A stretch of DNA of 64,000 nt from Pyrobaculum islandicum DSM 4184. Its GTDB lineage: Archaea; Thermoproteota; Thermoprotei; Thermoproteales; Thermoproteaceae. Shown in pieces: positions 24,527-33,451 of the stretch. Location of the stretch: NCBI RefSeq assembly GCF_000015205.1, contig NC_008701.1, positions 1,429,436 to 1,493,435 on the forward strand, in the 5' to 3' direction. Position numbers and translations under genes: made by a program. Every line of letters starts with the position of its first letter. Within the stretch, counting starts at the first letter, position 1. The notes beneath the pieces are model-generated. The model saw nothing but the letters and a program-made list of their open reading frames with translations, did not search any database and was not told the DNA's origin.

Positions 24527-26293
24527 GTGTCTATTAGATCGCCATTTGTAGTAGTGATGGGACATGTCGACGTTGGAAAGACGTTACTACTTGACAAAAT
24601 TAGGGGCACTTCTGTGGCGTATAGAGAGCCAGGCATGATTACGCAACACATAGGAGTGAGTTTTGTCCCATGGCAGGCTGTGGAGAGGTTCGCAGGTCCC
24701 CTAGTGGATAAGCTAAGGCTGAGAGGTAAGATCTGGATACCGGGCTTCTTATTTATAGATACGCCGGGCCACGCCGCGTTTTCAAACTTACGCAGACGTG
24801 GAGGTTCTGTCGCAGATTTAGCTATCCTTGTGGTAGATATCACCTCAGGGCTTGAGGAGCAAGGGGTGGAGTCTCTTAAGCTCATCCAGAGCAGAGGCGT
24901 GCCGTTTATAATCGCTGCCAATAAACTAGATAGGATATACGGCTGGAAGTCTGTAGAAAATAGGCCGTTTTTATTCGCAGTTGAACAACAAGAGTGGCAT
25001 GCAATAGCAACGCTCGAGGAGGCCATTGGCAAATTGATAGATCAACTCTCACGTTTTGGAATAGAGGCTGATCGATACGACCGTGTTAGAGATTTTTCAA
25101 AACAAGTCCCCATAGTGCCTACAAGTGCTGTAACTGGCGAGGGAATTGCCGATCTGTTGCTAGTTCTAGCTGGAGTCAGCCAGAGGTTTATCCCTAGAGA
25201 AAAACTCAGTGTAAGCTACGGGCCTGCAAAAGGCGTCGTTATGGAGGTAAAGGAGGAAAGAGGGCTCGGCGTCGTGGCTGACGTGATTTTATATGATGGC
25301 GTGTTGAAAAAAGGCGATGTAATAATTACGGCGGGTATAGATGGGCCAAAGGAGACTAAGGTGCGTATGTTAATTATGCCTAAGCCTCTCGATGAAATGC
25401 GCGACCCAGAAGATCGTTATATGGCTGTAGAAGAGGTCAAGGCGGCCGCCGGCGTACGAATAGTAGCAGACGGACTCGACGGCGTTGTGGCAGGAGCGCC
25501 TATATTTGCTGTGTGGGATCTCCAAGATATTCAAAAAGTTGTCCAACTTGTCAGGGAGGAGATTTCGGAAATAAAAATAGAGACAGATAGAGAGGGCGTT
25601 ATAGCTAGGGCAGATACCTTCGGCACTTTAGAAAGTATGGTTCTCTTCCTGAGACAACAGGGGGTCCCAATTAGGAGGGCAGATGTGGGACCCCCGACCC
25701 ATAAAGATGTGGTGGAGGCTGTGTTGAGCAGAAGAAAAAATCCGACATATGGCGTGATATTGGCCTTTAATGTGAAGATACCCCCGGAGGTGGAGAGAGA
25801 GGCTATGTCGTCTGGCATAAAGATAATCAGGGGAGAGATACTATATCGGATATTTGACGAGTATATCAAATGGTCTCAGGAGGTTAAAACCAAGACTATA
25901 GAGCAGATACTGTCGCAAATGACTAAACCGGGCAAAATACAGATTTTACCTGGCTACGTCTTTAGGAGGAGTAACCCTGCAATTGTAGGCATTAAGGTAT
26001 TAGCTGGCACAATTAAGCCAGGTGTGACGTTGGTTAAAGATGGGAAGGAAGTAGGTAGGATTATGCAAATTCAGAAATCTGGCAAACCCATAAACGAGGC
26101 TGTTGTAGGAGATGAAGTTGCCATATCTATCCACGGCGATATAATTGTGGGGCGGCAGATAAGAGAGGGCGATGTGCTATATGTCTATGTGCCAGATGAA
26201 CAAATACGCCAATGGCTCTTTCAGTATAGGCAGTATCTACGGGATGATGAGCTGAAGGCTCTTGAAGAATATCTAAAGTTGAGAAAAAGGTAA
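24527..26293 (+). CDS. infB: translation initiation factor aIF5B
   Basis: 588 residues, the usual archaeal length. G-domain: G1 GHVDVGKT (12-19), G3 DTPGHAAF, G4 NKLD, G5 TSAVTGEG; then domain II beta-barrels, domain III and a C-terminal domain IV barrel ([17 protein letters not shown]). It catalyses subunit joining and initiator tRNA placement. GTG start 25 nt after TTTATAATC. Confidence 0.97.
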
Positions 26294-26315
26294 AAAATAC
26301 AACAAAGACTCCACA

Positions 26316-27470
26316 ATGCTCAAAGAGTTTAAGCTCAGGTACGAAGGTGTTTTACTCCATTTTGGCACAGGAACAATAGAGAAGAGTAAGAACTACCTAC
26401 ACCAGTTTGAAAAAGTTGTAATCGTCACTGGGAGGTCGTCAGCTAAGACATCCGGCGCCTTAGATGATGTAGAGAGAGTATTGAAGGAGCTTGGCGTTAA
26501 GTATGTGTTGTTTAACAAAGTTTCGCCAAACCCCTGGGCAAGTCAAGCGGAGGAATTAGCTAAAGTCGTATGGGAAGAGGGGGCTGATGCAGTAATAGCC
26601 ATAGGAGGCGGAAGCCCAATAGACGTCTCTAAGATTGCAACTATAATTGTTGCAAACGGCGGAAAGGTATACGACTATGTCAGAGGCGTTAAAAAAGCAA
26701 AAAGAATGATACCTCTGATAGCAGTAAATCTCACCCATGGCACAGGTACAGAGGTGGATAAATGGGCCGTAGTTACACTTGATGACACCAGAGAGAAAAT
26801 AGGTATAGCGGCGCGGTACCCAGATTTGTCTATAGACGACCCCACATATACTTTAACACTAGACGAGAGACAAACGATCTATACATCTCTAGACGCCTTT
26901 TATCACTCTTATGAATCCGCCACAGCTAAGACTTCAAATCCTCTATCGCAGTCGCTTGCCGAAAGTGCAATAGGCACAATAGCTGAAACTTTGCCTAAGT
27001 TGGCAGAAAACTTGAGAGATTTAGCGCTTCGCTATAGAATGCTCTATGCATCTATGATTGCAGGAATTGCCATAGATATGGCGCGTACACATATAATACA
27101 CGCCATAGAACATGTATTAAGCGGCCTAGAGCCCAAGCTACCACATGGCTGTGGATTAGGGTTACTGGGCCCGCGCGCAGTTTATTACATACATAAGGCG
27201 GCGCCTGAACTCTCAGCCCGTCTTCTCAGACATATAAACCCCCATATAAAGCCTACTATAGATAGCGCCGCTGAGGCAGAAAAAACAGTTGCAAAATTCC
27301 AGGAGGAGATAGGCCTTAGAGAGAGACTAAGCGACTACGGCTTCACCGAGAGAGATGTAGCAAATATAGCCGAGAGAGTCTTTACAACTTTTAGAGAGTG
27401 GATAAATACCACAGCTCCTTTAGAGGTGACAAAAGACGTAATAATCGACATATTAAAAAGCGCGCTCTAG
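26316..27470 (+). CDS. iron-containing alcohol dehydrogenase
   Basis: 384 residues. N-terminal NAD domain with AIGGGSPIDVSK (GGGS motif), then NLTHGTGTEVDKWAV and C-terminal helical metal domain with SLDAFYHSYES, HIIHAIEHVLSG and LPHGCGLGLLGP, the metal His/Asp pattern of family III. Short-chain alcohol or aldehyde is the likely substrate. It ends exactly where the convergent tRNA-Leu begins. Confidence 0.9.
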   Translation: MLKEFKLRYEGVLLHFGTGTIEKSKNYLHQFEKVVIVTGRSSAKTSGALDDVERVLKELGVKYVLFNKVSPNPWASQAEELAKVVWEEGADAVIAIGGGSPIDVSKIATIIVANGGKVYDYVRGVKKAKRMIPLIAVNLTHGTGTEVDKWAVVTLDDTREKIGIAARYPDLSIDDPTYTLTLDERQTIYTSLDAFYHSYESATAKTSNPLSQSLAESAIGTIAETLPKLAENLRDLALRYRMLYASMIAGIAIDMARTHIIHAIEHVLSGLEPKLPHGCGLGLLGPRAVYYIHKAAPELSARLLRHINPHIKPTIDSAAEAEKTVAKFQEEIGLRERLSDYGFTERDVANIAERVFTTFREWINTTAPLEVTKDVIIDILKSAL

Positions 27471-27555
27471 TGCGGGGGGTGGGATTTGAACCCACGCAGG
27501 CCTACGCCACAGGGTCTTGAGCCCTGCCCCTTTGGCCTGGCTCGGGCACCCCCGC
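27471..27555 (-). tRNA. tRNA-Leu (anticodon CAA)
   Basis: 85 nt on the minus strand: acceptor GCGGGGG / CCCCCGC with A73, D arm, anticodon stem CAGGG-CTCAAGA-CCCTG with CAA, a long leucine-type variable arm, and T arm GTGGG-TTCAAAT-CCCAC. No intron and no encoded CCA, unlike the tRNA at 17.8 kb. It abuts the stop codon of the convergent alcohol dehydrogenase without a gap. Confidence 0.95.
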
Positions 27556-27577
27556 TGTATATTATATTTTTAGAGAC

Positions 27578-28072
27578 TTATAAGCTTTCTATCGCTGCTT
27601 TCAACGGCTCAACAAGTTTTTCATAGGGGTCTTTTAATGCAGATATGTAGAAAACGCCGCATGCGCCTAGTTTTTTCACAACCTCGTCCCCTTTGAATAT
27701 AAGCCCCTTTATCTTCACTAAATCTATTTTATTCCCAATAACTACAGATCTCCTATATGGCTTTACTAATCTACTTGTCAAATGTTTCTCAATATCTAAC
27801 AACGCATATAGGGTACTTACATCCGTTACGTCATACATAAAAATAGCGAGATCTAAATAAAATGGCCAAGCCTTAGCAAGCGCCTCGGCTATCTCCGTTG
27901 CCGAGTCGCCTGGGATATCTAAAATACACATAACTACGCTATTTATAACTCCTCTATAGATCCCAGGCCTAAGCGTGGTCTTTGGCTGGACTGGGACGCC
28001 TATAAGTCTGTAGATATATGTTGTTTTCCCAACGCCGCCTACGCCGAGAACTGCCGCCAAAAGACATCTCAT
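27578..28072 (-). CDS. small Ras/Arf-like GTPase
   Basis: 164 residues. G1 GVGGVGKTT (10-18), a Thr-bearing switch I (TTLRPG), G3 DIPGD, G4 NKID and G5 SALK are all present. Archaeal small GTPases of this Ras-like sort are poorly known. ATG overlaps the stop of the phosphatase gene by 4 nt, and it is the last gene of a five-gene operon with the ABC importer. Confidence 0.82.
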   Translation of the reverse strand: MRCLLAAVLGVGGVGKTTYIYRLIGVPVQPKTTLRPGIYRGVINSVVMCILDIPGDSATEIAEALAKAWPFYLDLAIFMYDVTDVSTLYALLDIEKHLTSRLVKPYRRSVVIGNKIDLVKIKGLIFKGDEVVKKLGACGVFYISALKDPYEKLVEPLKAAIESL

Positions 28073-28566
28073 TTACAGACATTGCGTACAGTCGCCTCCA
28101 GTTCTAAAAGTGCGTAGTATTGTTGATCTGTTATAGAAATGGCGGGGTTTACTCTCTCAACACTTCTTATCGCATCGTCAGCTTTCATACATCTCTTAAC
28201 TATTAGATAAGCTGCTAGTGCCGTCGGCGTCCTCCCCATGCCGCCGACACAATGGACGACTACAGACCCCCTCTTGATCTCCGTCTCTATCACTTCTACA
28301 AGCTCGTCGAGATCTCTAGGAGGATATCCGTCGGGAGTTGGCCAGTGGATCCATTTAACGCCTTTTTCTGCCAGCGTCTTTCGGAACTCTGGCAGAGACC
28401 ACCTGCCGTAGTATTCAATCTCCCAAGACTCTGTGAGTGAGATCACAGTCTTAACGCCAAGCGAAGCCCATCTCTCTATATCCTCTTGCCTCGGCATACA
28501 TGATCCAGCTAGTTTAGGCTCCACCCAGTAGGGACACTCCATCTTGGTCTTTTTCCTCAAGCCCAT
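28069..28566 (-). CDS. dual-specificity / tyrosine phosphatase
   Basis: 165 residues, cysteine-based phosphatase: VVHCVGGMGRTPTAL is the HCxxGxxR P-loop with the nucleophilic Cys near residue 105, and a general-acid Asp lies in PTPDGYPPRDLD. N-terminal KLAGSCMPRQED matches the archaeal PTP pattern. Reaction: hydrolysis of phosphotyrosine or phosphoserine/threonine. Overlaps the permease gene by 10 nt and the GTPase by 4 nt. Confidence 0.87.
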   Translation of the reverse strand: MGLRKKTKMECPYWVEPKLAGSCMPRQEDIERWASLGVKTVISLTESWEIEYYGRWSLPEFRKTLAEKGVKWIHWPTPDGYPPRDLDELVEVIETEIKRGSVVVHCVGGMGRTPTALAAYLIVKRCMKADDAIRSVERVNPAISITDQQYYALLELEATVRNVCK

Positions 28567-29279
28567 TTTATTAATTTCCTCTCTAGCAACGACATAAGAG
28601 CATATGTGGCTACACCGGCGCCGCTTAGCGTCAAAATTGCTGCATACATTTGTAGATAGTCAAGCCTATGCCAACTGTCGTAGATCAAGGCCCCGAGCCC
28701 GTCGGTTAAGGCAAGACTTTCGGCTATAAAAGAAACCGAATATGCTGTATTAAACGCAATTTTAAGACCAGTCAATATGCCTGGTAACGCAGATGGCATA
28801 ACGACATATTTAACTATATCGCGTCGACCACCCCCCATTATATGTATCAACGTGGCTAGGTCACGTGGAAATCTCTGCGTCCACTCCATTACTGAAAGCG
28901 CAATGGGGTAAAACGCTATTAGTGACATAAGTACAATTTTACTTGTCTCAATACCAAAGAGGTGTAGTAATATTGGGAGTAGCGCAACGTGGGGTATTGG
29001 ATATGTGAGAAGTATGGCGGCTCTTAATAGATTTGCGCTTACTCTCTCAGAAAGCCATGTAGCGGCAAGACCCCCCACAAAACCTATAACAAGCGCTATT
29101 GCTACCGATATAAAGACCCTAGCCAATGTTGCAACGAGGTTTCTTAACAATATCTGTGCATCCTCCGCCATATATATCACCACGTCTGTAAACAGAGGGA
29201 GATATGGCTTGTTTATCACATACGCCAAAATTTGCCATAGTATAAATAGGGCAACTAAAGCCGTTATATAGTATTTCAT
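28557..29279 (-). CDS. ABC transporter permease (nitrate/sulfonate/taurine type)
   Basis: 240 residues, six membrane helices, with the EAA-type cytoplasmic loop (HIMGGGRRDIVKYVVMPSALPGILTGLKIA) that contacts the ATPase. Similar to SsuC/TauC/ThiX permeases. Its start overlaps the ATPase stop by 4 nt, so it is translationally coupled. Confidence 0.88.
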   Translation of the reverse strand: MKYYITALVALFILWQILAYVINKPYLPLFTDVVIYMAEDAQILLRNLVATLARVFISVAIALVIGFVGGLAATWLSERVSANLLRAAILLTYPIPHVALLPILLHLFGIETSKIVLMSLIAFYPIALSVMEWTQRFPRDLATLIHIMGGGRRDIVKYVVMPSALPGILTGLKIAFNTAYSVSFIAESLALTDGLGALIYDSWHRLDYLQMYAAILTLSGAGVATYALMSLLERKLIKWA

Positions 29280-29977
29280 TTCTTAAACGCGGACTTCACA
29301 ACCTCGGTCAGCTCCTCCGCTTTTGTATAATCGCCTGGCTTTAAAACCGCAGTAATTTTCAGCGGGGGGCCGTTGACTACATATATCTCACCGCCAAGAT
29401 CTATTGCGTCTTGTACATTATGTGTTATTACAACCATGACTTTGCCAACCCCCCTAAGTATTTGTATAAGCTCGCGCCTGTAGTCTATATCGATCATTGA
29501 GAAAGGCTCGTCGAGAAGCCACACGTCAGCCCCAGAGGCCATCGCCCGCGCCAGTAATACCTTCTGTTGCTCGCCTCCAGAGATCTCGCGGGGATATCTC
29601 TTAAGGAGGTCCGATATCTCCAATATTTCAGAAACTTTGTGGACGGTTTCCCTTATTTCCCGCTCTGGCTTCTTGAGAAGCTTAAGTGGCAACGCTATAT
29701 TTTCCTCTACAGTCATCCAGGGGTACAAGCCGCCGGATTGAGGTATGTAGGCGATTTTGCCACGTAATTCATCTGGGGGTTTTCCCAATATTTCGACAAT
29801 GCCTTCTGTAGGTTTTAAAATCCCGGCGGCGATTTTTAACAACGTCGATTTTCCACATCCGTTAGGCCCCAGTATAATTGTCAAGCTGTTAGAAAACTGG
29901 GCTGTAAAATTTTGTAATACGACGGGGCCGCGCCTATATTTGAAGTAAACCCCTCTGAAGTCAATCACGTGACGCAA
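29276..29977 (-). CDS. ABC transporter ATP-binding protein (SsuB/TauB type)
   Basis: 233 residues with Walker A GPNGCGKST (37-45), a Q-loop in YIPQSGGLYPW, the signature ISGGEQQKVLLARA, Walker B WLLDEPF and H-loop ITHNVQ. The family drives import of sulfonates, nitrate, taurine or pyrimidine precursors. Start overlaps the binding-protein stop by 13 nt. Confidence 0.92.
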   Translation of the reverse strand: MRHVIDFRGVYFKYRRGPVVLQNFTAQFSNSLTIILGPNGCGKSTLLKIAAGILKPTEGIVEILGKPPDELRGKIAYIPQSGGLYPWMTVEENIALPLKLLKKPEREIRETVHKVSEILEISDLLKRYPREISGGEQQKVLLARAMASGADVWLLDEPFSMIDIDYRRELIQILRGVGKVMVVITHNVQDAIDLGGEIYVVNGPPLKITAVLKPGDYTKAEELTEVVKSAFKK

Positions 29978-30858
29978 GCTTCATATCTAGGCGCTTGTTT
30001 TACAAGCCCCTTTTTCACAAGCCAGTTAGTTGCGTCGTCAAATATCTCACGAGGCATCTTAACTATATGCGCTTTCCATACTATTGTATGTTGTTTAAAC
30101 TCCGCCGGCAGTCTCAACTTCTCTGCCAAAATATCTCTATACTTCTCAGGATTGGCGTTGTATAGATCAACTGCCTTGTTTAAAGCTGTGACAAGTTTCT
30201 CCACCGCCCTCCGCCCCTCTGGCGTATTTAGAAGCCTCTCGCTTGCCACAAGCACAACTAAGTCTCTATGTCTGGCTATTAAAGTGGCGTTTTTCATTAT
30301 GGCCAAAGTGCCCCATGGGTCTGGTAAAACTGCGGCATCTACCTTACCCTCTATAAGGAGTTGATATCTATTGGCTATGCTTGGGACATCAACAAATTCA
30401 ACATCGCCCTTGACGATTTTCGAAGCTACATATTCAATAATTGTATTTTTTGAAATAGCTACGGTCTTTATATTACGGACGCCGGGCGCTCTTACATAGT
30501 AAAATCCGACGTTAGAATCTGTCTCGTTTAGACAACAGACAAAGCCTACGATTTTTATAGGTACGCCATTTCCAATTAACATAAGCGCGCCGACTGGGTC
30601 GTGAACAGCGACGTCTACCTGCCCCGCGACAATAGCCGAATCTCTATCTCTGGCAGAGCCAAAGTATATAAGCTCGACGTCTAACCCCTCCGCTTTGAAC
30701 AAGTTTTCTTTTTCTGCAACTACAAAAGGTAGCGCATCTACTATCGGCAATAAACCCACCTTAATCTTAGGCGGAGGTGGTACAAAAGGTTGGAAGAAAA
30801 ATAGAAATAAAATAGCGGCAATAATTATAACAACTAGAAGAGATATCCACTTTGCCAT
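29965..30858 (-). CDS. ABC transporter substrate-binding protein (NMT1/SsuA-like)
   Basis: 297 residues. N-terminal hydrophobic segment (SLLVVIIIAAILFLFFF) acts as signal or anchor. KIKVGLLPIVDALPFVVAEKENLFKAEGL is the NMT1/THI5-like opening; GQVDVAVHDPVGALML and AVLPDPWGTLAI are binding-cleft loops. The ligand cannot be named (sulfonate, bicarbonate or thiamine precursor are all possible). First gene of the operon. Confidence 0.85.
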   Translation of the reverse strand: MAKWISLLVVIIIAAILFLFFFQPFVPPPPKIKVGLLPIVDALPFVVAEKENLFKAEGLDVELIYFGSARDRDSAIVAGQVDVAVHDPVGALMLIGNGVPIKIVGFVCCLNETDSNVGFYYVRAPGVRNIKTVAISKNTIIEYVASKIVKGDVEFVDVPSIANRYQLLIEGKVDAAVLPDPWGTLAIMKNATLIARHRDLVVLVASERLLNTPEGRRAVEKLVTALNKAVDLYNANPEKYRDILAEKLRLPAEFKQHTIVWKAHIVKMPREIFDDATNWLVKKGLVKQAPRYEACVT

Positions 30859-30879
30859 ATGTGGCGCTTGGTCTAGTTT

Positions 30880-32100
30880 TTAAAACTTAAAGAGCGTTGA
30901 AAAAACGCGTAGACCGGCGGCTTCTCCAACTAGCAACATCCCAAGAGCTATGGAGATAAAACCTACAGCGTATTCCAACCTCCTACCCCAAGAAGCCCAC
31001 TTTATACTCTTTGTGGCACGGCTAGCCCCGCGTCTAAGCGTCTCTACAAGAAGATAAACTACGGTTGCAAGACCAGTAGCATATGCCAATGTAGAGACAA
31101 ATAGCGCAAGATAATCTCTACTTAACGCAGACGCAACAAAATTTGCCACTACAACCGCTCCAAAAAACGGCGCTATGCACGGCGTCCAAACGGCGCCTAG
31201 AGACGCGCCAAGAGTTAAATCGCCTATCTTGCCAACGCCTCTTCTAGATGCCTTGTAAGCAGATGTCTGAAATCTAGAAGTCCACAGTACAAAGGCCTTA
31301 TTTAACCTTTCAACAACTAACACCAAGCCCATGGCGATTAACACAACGCCGCCTACGGCGTACAGTACCGTGTTGGTAACCTCCCCTATCCAAGAGGCTA
31401 GAGCTGTAACAACAGTTGCCAAAGTAGCAAAAGAAAGAACCATACCTATTAACACCAGGGGAAGACTACGCCTCGCCAAATATGTCGTAGCTGCGATTGT
31501 AAGAACAGGCAAGACGCATGGCGAAAAGACACTCACAGCCCCCGCTATAAAAGACGCCGTGAGTTGTAAGACTAAAATAGGAGGTCGCATAGAAGGCGGG
31601 GAGGTTTGGAAGTTCTCGCCGTATGCCGCTTTTATAAACTTAAGGAATGTCGCCGGGTCTGTCGCGCCTATCATTATAAATGTGGTATGTATCTCCCCGC
31701 CTCTTACAAAACCCATTATGACTGTAGGGGTGCCAATCACCGGTATCTTCTGCGTGCCCGAAGTCTTTTGTACAAAGAGAGAACCGCCGTAGTATAAATA
31801 TACTTGGCCGTCTGTCACTACATCTAAACTACGCAGAGGATATTTAGACAAGTCTATTGCGACTAGTTTAATATTTTCTAACGCCTTAACCACTTGGCCG
31901 TCGGTAAAAACCTGCGTTTTTAGATACATACAGCCGGGACAGTCGGGCTGATGTATAAAAATCAAGACAGGCCCCTCCCTAATCGCGTTTTTGAAATCTT
32001 GGCTTGAATAGACGTCTACAAAATGGAGCTGACCTATCTGTAGCGCTAGTATAAACGCGGATATTAACAATGGTACTATTAACGACTTCACATTTTTCAA
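30880..32100 (-). CDS. thioredoxin-CcdA fusion (DsbD-like thiol:disulfide carrier)
   Basis: 406 residues. After a signal/anchor helix comes a thioredoxin-like domain with CPGC (54-57) facing outside, then a six-helix CcdA domain with FSPCVLPV and WTPCIAP, the two membrane Cys that carry electrons across. Role: reducing extracellular disulfides or feeding cytochrome c maturation. Both domains are complete. Ends 21 nt from the ABC operon start in the same direction. Confidence 0.88.
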   Translation of the reverse strand: MKNVKSLIVPLLISAFILALQIGQLHFVDVYSSQDFKNAIREGPVLIFIHQPDCPGCMYLKTQVFTDGQVVKALENIKLVAIDLSKYPLRSLDVVTDGQVYLYYGGSLFVQKTSGTQKIPVIGTPTVIMGFVRGGEIHTTFIMIGATDPATFLKFIKAAYGENFQTSPPSMRPPILVLQLTASFIAGAVSVFSPCVLPVLTIAATTYLARRSLPLVLIGMVLSFATLATVVTALASWIGEVTNTVLYAVGGVVLIAMGLVLVVERLNKAFVLWTSRFQTSAYKASRRGVGKIGDLTLGASLGAVWTPCIAPFFGAVVVANFVASALSRDYLALFVSTLAYATGLATVVYLLVETLRRGASRATKSIKWASWGRRLEYAVGFISIALGMLLVGEAAGLRVFSTLFKF

Positions 32101-32122
32101 ACACGTCTACCATTTTTAAAAC

Positions 32123-32743
32123 GTGATTGTAGAAAAAATCGTCACGGGGCCCTTAGCCACAAATTCATACTTGGCGTGTAAAGACGATGTATGCATAGTG
32201 ATAGATCCGGCAGACGCCGAGCCTATAATACAAGCGCTGAGACGGAGAGGCATTGTCGCAGTGGTGGCGACGCATCTCCATTTTGACCATGCGGCTGGCG
32301 TTAGACGCGTCGTAGAGTTATTTAACGCCCCTTTTTACGCTCATCCAGCCGACTGGGCCGTATATAGGGAGATAAACGAGGTGGCACTTGAATGGGGGTT
32401 TGAAATCCCAGATATCCCAGAGCCAAAGCCCATCCCGGATAGACTCTGGATTTTTGAAGTGTGGCACACGCCTGGACACACGCCAGGGTCTATAACTTTG
32501 GTAGCCGACGGCGTTGTGTTTACCGGCGATACGCTCTTCAAGAGTTCTGTAGGTCGTACAGACCTACCGCTGGGAGATTGGGACGCTCTTGTACAGTCTA
32601 TATGTAGGCTTTATACGCTCCCGAACTATTACGTAGTATACCCAGGCCACGGCCCTAAGACTGACATCGGCTCCGAGGCGTCTAAAAACCCCTTTATAAA
32701 TATCTCCATTTGTAAAAGTGGGGTGCCCCGCAATCCATATTAA
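32123..32743 (+). CDS. MBL-fold hydrolase (glyoxalase II-like)
   Basis: 206 residues. THLHFDHAAGV (HxHxDH, near 51-58), HTPGHTPGS, FTGDTLFKSSVGRTDL and YPGHGPKT are all the metal ligands and loop of the glyoxalase II group. Persulfide dioxygenase or lactoylglutathione-type hydrolase are possible. Divergent from the CcdA fusion. Confidence 0.87.
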   Translation: MIVEKIVTGPLATNSYLACKDDVCIVIDPADAEPIIQALRRRGIVAVVATHLHFDHAAGVRRVVELFNAPFYAHPADWAVYREINEVALEWGFEIPDIPEPKPIPDRLWIFEVWHTPGHTPGSITLVADGVVFTGDTLFKSSVGRTDLPLGDWDALVQSICRLYTLPNYYVVYPGHGPKTDIGSEASKNPFINISICKSGVPRNPY

Positions 32744-32764
32744 CATTACTGCTATGAGAACACA

Positions 32765-32926
32765 ATGCAGACCGCTGTGAGAGCAAAACTTTTGCAGTAT
32801 CCTCCCCCTCCAATACTTACGCCACAGCTTATCACAGCCGTTTCGTTAATCTCGACAAGGCTTTACGGCCTTTTCGACCTCGGCGTCTTTATTGCAAAAC
32901 TTGTTGAGTCGGGTATACAGAAATGA
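32765..32926 (+). CDS. 53-residue hypothetical protein
   Basis: MQTAVRAKLLQYPPPPILTP at the start, then LITAVSLISTRLYGLFDLGVF and an amphipathic end. Too short to classify. It overlaps the next frame, which is open from 32892, so the two may be translationally coupled. Codon use resembles its neighbours. Moderate support. Confidence 0.45.
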   Translation: MQTAVRAKLLQYPPPPILTPQLITAVSLISTRLYGLFDLGVFIAKLVESGIQK

Positions 32927-33155
32927 CGAAAAACTCGACCCTTGCTGGCTATATATTGCGCTTCCAAACGGTTATAAACACTTCGCATATTTCTCAAACG
33001 ACGTCCCAGACGCGGCAGTATATGCCACACTTTATCCAGACCCCTACTTAGGGGCATTATTTATCGCAGCCTCTGGCAGAAGAGCTGCCTTTAGGCCGCT
33101 GGGAAACGACTATCTAGACGGGCTGTTTGAAACGCTAGCCCAAAGCGAGGGCTAG
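32892..33155 (+). CDS. hypothetical protein, 87 residues
   Basis: Open from a TTG at 32892 (another TTG at 32901 is equally possible). The sequence from EKLDPCWLYIALPNGYKHF onwards looks like a compact alpha/beta protein. It overlaps the preceding small ORF by 35 nt, and a further small gene follows after 21 nt, giving three short genes in a row before the FAD oxidoreductase. Function unknown. Confidence 0.5.
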   Translation: MQNLLSRVYRNDEKLDPCWLYIALPNGYKHFAYFSNDVPDAAVYATLYPDPYLGALFIAASGRRAAFRPLGNDYLDGLFETLAQSEG

Positions 33156-33176
33156 AATATCCACGTATCTAACTAC

Positions 33177-33431
33177 GTGGAGTATGAGGTATATCAAAAC
33201 AAACACGTAGTAGACAAAGAGTATATTGTAAAGAGACTAAAGGCGATGTTACCCAGAGAAGCAACGTATGAAAAAGACGCCTTATTAGGCGTCCTTGTGC
33301 CAACTATGCCACAGGCCTTGCTCACAGACCCCCAGCTGATGAAGATGATCTCGTTGGGTTTAATGGAGTATAGAAAAACCACTATTGTGCCGACACAACT
33401 ACTGGTCTCTTTACTTGGAATGCTTTTTTAA
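33177..33431 (+). CDS. hypothetical protein, 84 residues
   Basis: GTG start; MEYEVYQNKHVVDKEYIVKR then helical LLGVLVPTMPQALLTDPQLM and a short hydrophobic C-terminus (LLVSLLGMLF). No family recognised. It ends 20 nt before the FAD oxidoreductase and may be co-transcribed with it. Confidence 0.5.
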   Translation: MEYEVYQNKHVVDKEYIVKRLKAMLPREATYEKDALLGVLVPTMPQALLTDPQLMKMISLGLMEYRKTTIVPTQLLVSLLGMLF

Positions 33432-33451
33432 GAAGGTAAAGAAATAGTGAC

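Noticed and set aside
24439-25032. Minus-strand 197-codon ORF opposite aIF5B
   Set aside because: Antisense of the highly conserved G domain; its residues have no protein-like pattern.
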